Of a stretch of DNA of 64,000 bases, positions 31,004-37,690 are shown piece by piece; positions within the stretch are counted from its first letter, which is position 1, and every line of letters begins with the position of its first letter. The stretch spans positions 1 to 64,000 of the forward strand of contig NZ_FPAC01000003.1 of NCBI RefSeq assembly GCF_900116105.1, in the 5' to 3' direction. The translations under genes were made by a program, and so were the position numbers. This DNA comes from Paenibacillus sp. 453mf (GTDB taxonomy: Bacteria; Bacillota; Bacilli; Paenibacillales; Paenibacillaceae). The notes beneath the pieces are model-generated. The model was not told where the DNA came from, searched no databases, and saw nothing but the letters and a program-made list of their open reading frames with translations.

Positions 31004-31032
31004 TTGCCAAGGGACAAGGAAAAGTGTATAAT
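31004..31032 (+). promoter_or_regulatory. tRNA-Ser promoter
   Basis: TTGCCA (31004-31009), a 17-base spacer and TATAAT (31027-31032) lie 12 bases ahead of the tRNA. Only one position of the -35 differs from consensus. Confidence 0.8.
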
Positions 31033-31044
31033 ATAAAACACTGC

Positions 31045-31136
31045 GGAAAGGTACCCAAGAGGTTATAAGGGGACTGACTCGAAATCAGTTAGGCGCCTCG
31101 CGGCGTGCGAGGGTTCGAATCCCTCTCTTTCCGCCA
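31045..31136 (+). tRNA. tRNA-Ser(CGA)
   Basis: A 92-base class II tRNA with acceptor stem GGAAAGG/TCTTTCC (one G-U pair), anticodon loop CTCGAAA (anticodon CGA, reading UCG), a long variable arm and T arm GAGGGTTCGAATCCCTC. CCA is encoded. The 3' two thirds are duplicated 18.6 kb downstream, marking it as the integration site of a mobile element. The copy here is intact. Confidence 0.95.
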
Positions 31137-31137
31137 T
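31075..31137 (+). repeat. left attachment repeat (attL)
   Basis: This 63-bp segment of the tRNA-Ser gene, from the anticodon stem to one base past CCA, recurs without mismatch at 49723-49785. Sequence identity ends abruptly at both borders. Confidence 0.95.
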
Positions 31138-31167
31138 TACTAAAAACCCGCATGGTTATCACGTTTT

Positions 31168-31197
31168 CAGTCCGTTATGTGGTACGGAAACTGAACG
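31168..31197 (+). repeat. integrase arm-type repeat, left
   Basis: A 30-base segment starting CAGTCCGTTATG and ending AAACTGAACG has a close copy at 49652-49680, about four mismatches and one gap. Both copies are just inside the attachment repeats and in the same orientation, as expected for arm-type integrase sites. Confidence 0.6.
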
Positions 31198-31251
31198 GAT
31201 ACAGCGGATTCTGCGCTAAATGATTTAACCATACCTGAATGATCTCGGACG

Positions 31252-31284
31252 CCTCTTACGTTAACTTAACGTAGGAGGTTTTTT
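31252..31284 (+). terminator. terminator-like hairpin containing the integrase RBS
   Basis: Bases 31252-31262 pair with 31268-31278 (11 pairs including one G-T) and are followed by six T residues. The 3' arm contains the GGAGG that serves the integrase ATG at 31288. It can end tRNA read-through and also hide the ribosome binding site. Confidence 0.75.
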
Positions 31285-31287
31285 CGT

Positions 31288-32342
31288 ATGGATAAACGTA
31301 AAGGTAAAAGAATAGTGGGACAACGTGAGCCGGTCGCGAATATCGGTCTGTCTTCGTATACATTAGAGGAAGCGGTAGACTTTGTCGTAAGAATTAAACG
31401 CGCTAATAACCTTAAAGAGCGCACAATTAGCGGATACATACAAAACATGCGGTATTTCATCGATTGGACGAACGAACGTTATGGTGAGATACCGATTAAT
31501 CAAGTGACAACGGATATGCTGCGCGAATATATCTTGTGGTGCTCGAACGATAAGGAATACTACGCGGGGCATCCGTTTAAATCTGAGTTTAACAAGGATC
31601 GTAGAGGACTTTCGCCGGCATCGGTAAACGTCCGTATTCGCGTTTTACGCACGTTCTTTTCGACTCTATATGAAGAGGAAGTAATAAGTAAGAATCCCGT
31701 TAGAAACGTCTCTCTGATGCGCCAGGACGTTGATACGGTTATGCCGCTGACTGAGGATGAGTTAAAAAGATTTATGAAAGCTCCCGATCAATCTCAATGG
31801 GCACAGTGGCGTGATTATATTATTATGACGCTAATACTAGATTGCGGTATTCGATTAGGCGAGATATGTTCTCTTGAAAAAAGCGAGGTAGATTTCGTCA
31901 AGAAACAAATCGTGCTGCCAGCATCGAAAAATAAAAATAGAAAATCGCGGATTTTACCGTTATCCACAGAGACAACACGACTTTTAAAACAATTAACTGT
32001 GGAAAGTTCTGAGCATTTCATTTTGATTCGCCGTACTTATTCACAACCAATTATGGGGAACAACTAAGTATTAAGACTGTTCAAAAGTCATTTGATAAGT
32101 ATGCAGAGAGAGCGAAGATTGATCGTACAGTTTCTCCGCATGTCTTGAGACACAACTTCGCATCAATGGCAGCAGAGAACGGTATGTCGATTTTCCATCT
32201 GCAGCTCATATTGGGTCACGCCGATATCTCAACAACAAGAAAGTATGTTCAAATAAGTGAAGGTAGCCTCTCGGACGAACATAGACGTTTCAGCCCCTTG
32301 ACGCGGATAAATAGCCGATCGAAGGGTGGTGTACGTATTTGA
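31288..32342 (+). pseudogene. tyrosine recombinase/integrase, frameshifted
   Basis: This is a phage-type tyrosine integrase of about 350 residues in two frames. Frame one (31288-32067, 259 codons) carries the SAM-like core-binding domain (ERTISGYIQNMRYFIDWTNE) and the first catalytic Arg (LDCGIRLGEICSLEKSE). Frame two resumes after the stop with GEQLSIKTVQKSF, then the catalytic HVLRHNFASMAAENG, the LGHADISTT box, and Tyr in RKYVQ, ending at 32342. Adding one G to the GGGG run at 32055-32058 joins the frames as PIMGEQLS. The cause is a one-base deletion or a sequence error. The last bases overlap the next gene. Confidence 0.9.
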
Positions 32343-33094
32343 GCGCCCAAGAACGGAAATCAGGCATAGTCCGCGTTTCTAAGCGCGAGAACGGATATGC
32401 TGTAATAGATACGTATTTCTTATCGGACGATCGCCTTTCGTTTAAAGCGAAGGGTGTTCTGTCCTATTTGTTGAGCAAACCGAACGGATGGCAGGTGTTC
32501 GTTGCTGACCTCGTTAAGCGTTCAAAAGACGGCCGTGATTCGGTCTATTCGGCGTTGCGAGAATTAGAAGCTGCGGGCTATGTGGAGCGGAGACAGATGC
32601 GCGATGAGCAAACACAACGTATTACTGGCGTTGAGACGATCGTTTATGAGCGGCCGATTATGGACGAGCCTGGTGCGGATATTCCACATACGGAAATTCC
32701 CGATAAGGACGAGCCGATAACGGATAAGCCGACACAAGTAATTAATGATTTAAGTATTACTGACTCTAAGAGAAAAGTAAGTAAGAGCGCGGAAATTATT
32801 CTCGACACACTCGCGAAAGAACTGCGCAAATTACCGCTTAACGATACGTCATCACTTTACGAGTTTTACTTCGAGGACATCTACGCGATGTTAACGAGGC
32901 GTTTTCCGGGCCAGTTGGAACCGGAGGTTATTCGGATTGCCGGCGAGCGGTATTTTAATAAGGCGATCGATATGCGGACAGGCTTGCCGAAGATAGACGT
33001 TAGCTCTCCGACAGGGTTATTTTTCGATGTTTATAACGAGGCTCTTGCGGAGTGTCAAGCAAAAAGTTATAGAAATAAAAATATCCACGAATGA
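32339..33094 (+). CDS. winged-helix DNA-binding protein, possible replication protein
   Basis: The 251-residue protein has an N-terminal winged helix (SFKAKGVLSYLLSKPNGWQVFVADLVKRSKDGRDSVYSALRELEAAGYVERRQ, split here only by function), as in phage and plasmid replication proteins. The middle is a charged linker, and the C-terminal half (residues about 150-250) is helical. It starts at TTG 32339, overlapping the integrase stop, with AAGGGTGGTG about ten bases upstream. The exact role is not certain. It and the integrase form a tight module at the left end. Confidence 0.65.
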   Translation: MSAQERKSGIVRVSKRENGYAVIDTYFLSDDRLSFKAKGVLSYLLSKPNGWQVFVADLVKRSKDGRDSVYSALRELEAAGYVERRQMRDEQTQRITGVETIVYERPIMDEPGADIPHTEIPDKDEPITDKPTQVINDLSITDSKRKVSKSAEIILDTLAKELRKLPLNDTSSLYEFYFEDIYAMLTRRFPGQLEPEVIRIAGERYFNKAIDMRTGLPKIDVSSPTGLFFDVYNEALAECQAKSYRNKNIHE

Positions 33095-33116
33095 TCAAAT
33101 CTATGTTCGTTTTAAT

Positions 33117-33143
33117 TTGATTAACAGAGAAAGATGGTATAAT
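33117..33143 (+). promoter_or_regulatory. promoter of the holin-like toxin RNA
   Basis: TTGATT (33117-33122) and an extended -10 TGGTATAAT (TATAAT at 33138-33143), with a short 15-base spacer, precede the toxin frame by about 37 bases. Confidence 0.55.
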
Positions 33144-33179
33144 AGTATTAGTAAGGTAAGCGGCCCAGGTGGTGAGAGT

Positions 33180-33290
33180 ACGAGTACTTACGAGGCTATT
33201 ACATTGGTCTTTACTGCTATGACATTCGTGATAATGTTATTCACAGCAATAATAGCAATAATTAAATTAAATCATAACAAAAAAGAGTAG
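33180..33290 (+). CDS. holin-like type I toxin frame with ACG at the start
   Basis: The frame encodes a 36-residue membrane peptide that continues STYEAITLVFTAMTF and ends KLNHNKKE. This is the putative holin-like toxin (Hol_Tox, BsrG/TxpA-like) pattern: MSTYE start, one membrane helix and a basic tail. The codon at the expected start is ACG at 33180-33182, correctly spaced after AGGTGGTGAG. No ATG, GTG or TTG lies suitably in frame. It could use ACG inefficiently or be inactivated by T to C. A hairpin follows the stop, as in type I toxin-antitoxin loci. The long in-frame extension upstream to 33027 overlaps the previous gene. Confidence 0.6.
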   Translation, partial: TSTYEAITLVFTAMTFVIMLFTAIIAIIKLNHNKKE

Positions 33291-33319
33291 CTGGTCTCTT
33301 GGCGGGGTCTCAGCTACTC
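33285..33319 (+). terminator. hairpin at the end of the toxin gene
   Basis: GAGTAGCTG (33285-33293) and CAGCTACTC (33311-33319) form a perfect 9-bp stem spanning the toxin stop. There is no strong T-run. In this toxin class, such a 3' structure is where the antisense RNA acts. A possible antisense promoter lies in the AT-rich stretch 33400-33440, which I could not fix precisely. Confidence 0.5.
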
Positions 33320-33459
33320 CAACGACTAGATAAGGAACACTATTACCCTTACCTTACACATATTTATTATCGAGATAACGATATTCCGATAATAAGTTCT
33401 ACTTTAATTTTATACCTATACCACTTTCTATTCAATAACTTTTTCTAATTGACAGAGAT

Positions 33460-34044
33460 CTATTTAATGTTCAATGTTCGTTTCTGTTTCTCTCTCTCTT
33501 CAAGATAGCGCTTCTTCAATCTGTAGTACGGTGTTAGTATGTTTGCAATTATCCTTTTTAATTTAAACAGAAATATACCCCATCTACTTAGCTTATAGAA
33601 ATCAATTTCATTTAATACGTTTCCATATCTCCAGTAACTTTTGAGTTTTTTACCAGTGACAGTTTCCCAAGTGATTATAAAGGGAGCCTGTAGTTGGAGT
33701 AGATGTGTTTCAAATGTATAATTTCCTTGAGAATTAGATTGTAATTCTGGCTCACCAATAGTACGCGTATAACCATCATCATAAAATAACATATTTCCAA
33801 CTGTAGTCCTTCTCTTGATATATAAAGATTTAACATTTACGTTAAATGCTATTCCTGGACCAGCATTAAAAAGGATTATTTCTACTTGGTGTTCATTATT
33901 TGATTTGAGTTTAATGGGGCGTAAAAAGGTTAAGGAAGGACCGTGATACACTTTCCTAGATAATGAATAAGTTATCAAAGCAAGTAACCCTGTTAAAACC
34001 CCGAATATAGCCTGTATCCAATCCGTAATAGACGGTGACTCCAT
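33460..34044 (-). CDS. membrane-anchored protein of unknown function
   Basis: The 194-residue protein has an N-terminal membrane helix (WIQAIFGVLTGLLALITYSL, residues 9-28). It is followed by a beta-rich domain of about 100 residues (PSLTFLRPIKLKSNNEHQVEIILFN style) and a basic C-terminus. I recognise no family. The gene is AT-rich, unlike the element backbone, and is preceded by a second membrane-protein gene 29 bases upstream on the same strand, suggesting a two-gene cargo unit. Confidence 0.65.
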   Translation of the reverse strand: MESPSITDWIQAIFGVLTGLLALITYSLSRKVYHGPSLTFLRPIKLKSNNEHQVEIILFNAGPGIAFNVNVKSLYIKRRTTVGNMLFYDDGYTRTIGEPELQSNSQGNYTFETHLLQLQAPFIITWETVTGKKLKSYWRYGNVLNEIDFYKLSRWGIFLFKLKRIIANILTPYYRLKKRYLEEREKQKRTLNIK

Positions 34045-34073
34045 TACTTATTTTCCTCCCGATTTGTTAGTCC

Positions 34074-34358
34074 TCAGAATAAACCACCTGCCAAAGACAA
34101 AATCATAATTACTGCTCCCTGTATTTCACGATTTTCTAACTTGTAAGATAAGAACCCAAATACTACACCTAATGCAGCTATCAGAGCAGTAAATGGTAAA
34201 AATGATATAAGTGCACAAATCCACCCTAATAAAGCGAAAACTAAACCTCCCTCATAACCTTTGCGTTTAACCCTTTCCGATTCTGTATTATTATCGATAA
34301 TGATAGGAGATTTTATATCGTTATCTTTCTTTACCTCCCAATTGTTCCCGAAGCCCAT
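34074..34358 (-). CDS. small two-helix membrane protein
   Basis: The 94-residue protein has a charged N-terminus of about 38 residues. Two hydrophobic segments follow (GGLVFALLGWICALISFLPF and AALGVVFGFLSYK), with a third weak one at the end. The repeated small-residue pattern resembles DUF4190-type membrane proteins, but I do not assign it. It is first of an AT-rich, minus-strand pair of cargo genes. GGGGAG lies upstream of the ATG. Confidence 0.6.
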   Translation of the reverse strand: MGFGNNWEVKKDNDIKSPIIIDNNTESERVKRKGYEGGLVFALLGWICALISFLPFTALIAALGVVFGFLSYKLENREIQGAVIMILSLAGGLF

Positions 34359-34432
34359 GACAACTCCCCTTCTTGAAGTAAGTTCAGTTTTTAATTATCT
34401 ATTCGACAAATTGGGGTTTATTCCCTTTGTAC

Positions 34433-34507
34433 TTACCTCAAATCCTCGACCGGCAACACATGCGCCTCCATTTCAGCTTTAATCAATATAACGTATAAAC
34501 TCTCGCC
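34433..34507 (-). pseudogene. remnant of a backbone gene 3' end
   Basis: A minus-strand frame without a start reads GESLYVILIKAEMEAHVLPVEDLR and stop. Its style is that of a conserved phage protein C-terminus and its base composition is that of the backbone rather than the AT-rich cargo around it. It is too short for a family name. Confidence 0.35.
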
Positions 34508-34647
34508 CTATAATCGACTCATGCTAAAGGGTTGCATTAACATTTTAAAGAGTAACTTGTCAAACCTTATGAATTAATGAGATTGATATATGGTTTTAAT
34601 GTTATAATTTGTATATATTTTTATGATATTTTAAGGGGAATAGTAAA

Positions 34648-35427
34648 ATGGAGAATCCGGAGGAAATTTTAAAGTCTGCTAAAAATGCGATTAAAAATTA
34701 TTTGAATTATGGAGATTTATTGGACGAGGCTACTAATAAACTTTATGAGAAGAGCAGGCATATAATTATGAAGCTATGTAATGAAGAATCAAAGGAGGTA
34801 CCTACTGCGATTCTTAATGGTTTGGATGTAGATGAGTTTTTATCGATTGCTTGGATAGATTGCGATAATAGACAAGAGCTTACATTGTTCATACAACACT
34901 TATACAATCCTTACATCAATATGCTTGCTGAAAAATCGGTTTTAGTACAATTTATTAAAGTGGAATTCATTCCGCCAAATGTTCTAACATACGAACACAT
35001 AAAAGAAGAATTAAGAAAGTGTGAGAGTAAACTGCAAGAAAAAGATTACTCGGGAGCTATAACTAATGCGCGTAGTTTATTAGAAGGAGTTCTGAAAGAG
35101 ATTATTTTTAAAACAACAGGCAATCATGCAGAATCAGATAACAATTTAGTTGATTTATCGAACCAAGTAAGAGAATGTCTAAACCTCGATCCAGCCAGAC
35201 AAGACATTGATAAACCGTTAAAACAAGTAATTACTGGTTTAGCAAGTACAATTCAAGGACTTGGAACAATAAGAAATAGGGTGGGGGATTCACATTCCCG
35301 GTTATATGAGCCGTCTGAGCATCATGCTGTTTTAGTAGTTAACGCCTCCAAAACCGTTTGTGCCTTTCTATTTGGAACATATCAGTACCAATTATCCAGA
35401 GGTTCTATAAGAGAAGTGATCAGATGA
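34648..35427 (+). CDS. abortive infection protein with Abi_C domain
   Basis: The 259-residue protein has a divergent N-terminal half. Its C-terminal half carries the Abi_C pattern: ARSLLEGVLKEIIFKTTG, then the linker with KPLKQVITGLASTIQGLGTIRNRVGDSH, and EHHAVLVVNASKTVCAFL. Proteins with this domain are linked to abortive phage infection, though the mechanism of most is unknown. The gene is AT-rich and stands alone on the plus strand. RBS AAGGGG lies upstream of the ATG. A good TATAAT (34603-34608) is present but its -35 is unclear. Confidence 0.8.
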   Translation: MENPEEILKSAKNAIKNYLNYGDLLDEATNKLYEKSRHIIMKLCNEESKEVPTAILNGLDVDEFLSIAWIDCDNRQELTLFIQHLYNPYINMLAEKSVLVQFIKVEFIPPNVLTYEHIKEELRKCESKLQEKDYSGAITNARSLLEGVLKEIIFKTTGNHAESDNNLVDLSNQVRECLNLDPARQDIDKPLKQVITGLASTIQGLGTIRNRVGDSHSRLYEPSEHHAVLVVNASKTVCAFLFGTYQYQLSRGSIREVIR

Positions 35428-35453
35428 AAGCAGGATACTTACATATTTAGTGA

Positions 35454-35666
35454 GAAATCCGCCCCGCCGGCATTATCGAGTTTGGCGCGAGTCCAACGCA
35501 TAAGAAGGCGTTTTATAGAGTGGTTAGCGCCAATCAAGCGATAGTTACCGGCGAGGACAGCGAGTTCGTTTACGTGGAGCCGCGGATTAAGGCTCGCGTG
35601 AAGATGCGGAACTGGACCAAAGCGGGGATGCTGCGTAGTCCAGTGTTCTGCGAGTTTATTGTTTAG
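35454..35666 (+). pseudogene. C-terminal remnant of an ATP-dependent DNA ligase
   Basis: A 70-codon frame without a start, opened by a stop at 35451, reads EIRPAGIIEFGASPTHKKAF and ends in WTKAGMLRSPVFCEFIV. This is the OB-fold end of a phage-type ATP-dependent ligase, where the pattern WTKxGxLRxPxF is typical. The catalytic KxDG part is absent. Its stop codon is shared with the stop of the minus-strand gene that follows, and the AT-rich Abi gene precedes it, so cargo seems to have replaced most of the ligase. Confidence 0.55.
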
Positions 35667-36334
35667 TGCCTGGACTTCTTGTCAATTTTAAAATATTTGT
35701 CTAAAATTTCCTTCTCATATTCATCTAATGACGTCCGAATATCAATAGCTTTATCATAAAATTCATTGAGCTTTTTCTCGAACTTGCCTAAGCTGTTGTT
35801 AGTTGGGTTAAGGTGGTAATCTATATTCTTATAATACAAAGCAAAGTTAGAGGATAAGAAATTAAATTTAATTTCGAAAACTCGGTATGTAGTTAGGTTT
35901 AATGATGTCATTATTTCTGACATATTTTTATTAATTATTTCGATGAAGTTGTTTAGGGTACCAGCTCTAAGTCTCATTGTATTAAGGATATCTTTCTCAT
36001 TAGTATTACTATTAGTTACTACCATATTACGCGCATTAATAATAAATGTAAGCTCCTTGTTCACCCTCATTAATTGCTTGACACTGTCCTCGTACTTAGC
36101 TGCGAGTCTTTCGTTTCTCTGTTCTCTAATTGTCATGTTAACACCGACGAGTGTAAGAACTCCACCTACTATAGAACCTAAGAAAGCCAAAAAGTCCCAT
36201 TCATTTATTACAATAAGTGGTTCAAGGGCTAAGAGGTATGCAACTGCTATACAAACAAAGCAAATACTTACAGATACTATTACTGTAATAAAAGCAATTT
36301 TTTCTACAGATCTGAATGATAAAAACTTTTTCAC
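35663..36334 (-). CDS. two-helix membrane protein with coiled coil
   Basis: The 223-residue protein has two membrane helices in the first 75 residues (IAFITVIVSVSICFVCIAVAY and WDFLAFLGSIVGGVLTLVG). A cytoplasmic helical region follows with coiled-coil character (TIREQRNERLAAKYEDSVKQ and beyond) and a Lys-rich end. I cannot name a family. Comparable membrane-plus-coiled-coil proteins occur as phage-defence effectors, but that is inference. The gene is AT-rich and lies between two backbone remnants. Confidence 0.6.
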   Translation of the reverse strand: MKKFLSFRSVEKIAFITVIVSVSICFVCIAVAYLLALEPLIVINEWDFLAFLGSIVGGVLTLVGVNMTIREQRNERLAAKYEDSVKQLMRVNKELTFIINARNMVVTNSNTNEKDILNTMRLRAGTLNNFIEIINKNMSEIMTSLNLTTYRVFEIKFNFLSSNFALYYKNIDYHLNPTNNSLGKFEKKLNEFYDKAIDIRTSLDEYEKEILDKYFKIDKKSRH

Positions 36335-36348
36335 TGATAAGTCTCCTA

Positions 36349-36417
36349 TTAAACAGCATATTTAAACGTATAAACTCCGCGCGCATAACGCTCGCGCTTT
36401 ATCTTAACGCAGCTATG
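36349..36417 (-). pseudogene. duplicated 3' end of a small backbone gene
   Basis: On the minus strand the last 22 codons read HSCVKIKRERYARGVYTFKYAV and stop, only shown here as the end of a larger product. The intact gene at 37316-37507 ends VKISGERFMRGVCTFKYT. The two copies flank the DUF4393 gene. The upstream part of this copy is missing. Confidence 0.55.
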
Positions 36418-36437
36418 CAGTCCGGGGTTCAGCAAGT

Positions 36438-37292
36438 TTATCGTGTAAGTTGTTTTTCTACGCTATCGTTACAAGCTTTCAAAAATTGCACTCCATAATC
36501 TGTTACCCTATAAAAACTACGAACATAGTGAGCAGTGTAGAATTGGCCAAGACTATGAGTTTTAATCATTTCTTTAAGAAAAGCTTCTTTTTCTTCCATA
36601 AGTTCTTGTTCTAGTTTTCTATATTCATGCTCATACTCTGTATCTATACTGTCTTCAACTTTTTCTAGAATACCTAGGCCTGTTAAATTGTAGATATATA
36701 AATTATCATTTTCAGGGAAGTGGAAACCACAAATATGAGGTAGATAACTGTAACCTCTCTGAGAAGTTAGAATATCGGTTTCATTTGATATAATTGAATG
36801 AACTTTGAATTGCACTAATGGTATAGTTTTTCTTTCTTGCTCGTAAAGATGCTTTAATAGCAAAGCTTCATCAAAAGAAAGGCTGCTGATCGTAAGAATG
36901 AATCCAGGATGGGCAAGGTATATAGTCTCAGATGAAGCCCCTTTTGTTAATAGGTTAACATACATTTCATTTATCTGACTGTTAGATGTGTAGGACATTT
37001 TCTCAATAGCAGGAACCGATAACTCTAAAGGGATTTCAATTCTTTTGTTTTCATCTATGTTGCTCAGGTTTTCCTCGAGTTTTCTAATGTTATTTTAAAA
37101 AATTAATCTTTGTTTGTGATTCCAGTATTTTATTTTAAGAGTGATAGTATCCAACACGCCTGTTAGGCTACCGAGGACGCTTCCTATATTTTTTGCTGAG
37201 GGTTGGATCAAATCATTATACGCGTCTTTTGTTACTTCTGGTGGAATTAGTGACACGTCTATAAGACTTTTTTTTTCATCATTTTCACTCAC
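36438..37292 (-). pseudogene. DUF4393 (Abi-alpha-like) gene with internal stop
   Basis: One continuous minus-strand frame of 285 codons is interrupted by TAA at 37095-37097. The part before it runs SENDEKKSLIDVSLIPPEV and DLIQPSAKNIGSVLGSLTGVLDT, the N-terminus typical of DUF4393. The part after it runs NNIRKLEENLSNI and ends after a helical, Glu-rich segment. DUF4393 members include Abi-alpha phage-resistance proteins. The GTG at 37292 follows TTAGGAGG. Without the stop the product would be about 283 residues. The ATG at 36998 would give only a C-terminal piece. Confidence 0.75.
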
Positions 37293-37315
37293 TAAAATGC
37301 CTCCTAATTGTTTTA

Positions 37316-37507
37316 TCATGTATATTTAAACGTGCACACTCCCCGCATAAAACGCTCACCGCTTATCTTAACGCTAGCCTCCGTTATATCCTCGATCACG
37401 TCGCTACCGACTAATTCGCGCTCAATAAACACGACGAGGGGCGTTCGCTCCATTTTCGCAGTATAAAAGTGAACATCGGAGGTCAGCGGTCTCATAAATC
37501 GGCTCAT
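37316..37507 (-). CDS. small unknown backbone protein
   Basis: The 63-residue protein MSRFMRPLTSDVHFYTAKMER to GVCTFKYT has an Arg/Glu-rich core (VVFIERELVGSDVIEDITEA). No family is recognised. Its composition is that of the element backbone rather than the surrounding AT-rich cargo. The ATG at 37507 is preceded by GAAAGGAC. Its 3' end is duplicated at 36349-36417, so the DUF4393 cassette seems to have been placed here. Confidence 0.6.
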   Translation of the reverse strand: MSRFMRPLTSDVHFYTAKMERTPLVVFIERELVGSDVIEDITEASVKISGERFMRGVCTFKYT

Positions 37508-37690
37508 ATACGTAGTCCTTTCGTTGTGGGTTGCGTGATTACTTCGACAAATTGGCGCAAATTTCCTGCATTGATATATAAAAGCATATAATTTATATAT
37601 CAAAATTTACAGAATATGTTATTTTATGTTTAGACTTAAGAAGCATATTTTTGTATTCTTTTTAAGAATAAATAATAAAGGAGAATATAA

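Noticed and set aside
32055..32061. Programmed -1 frameshift in the integrase
   Set aside because: GGGGAAC does not fit the X XXY YYZ slippery pattern and no downstream stimulatory structure was evident.
36438..36998. Separate 186-residue gene
   Set aside because: It is in the same frame as the upstream DUF4393 N-terminus and matches that family's continuation, so I treat both as one interrupted gene.
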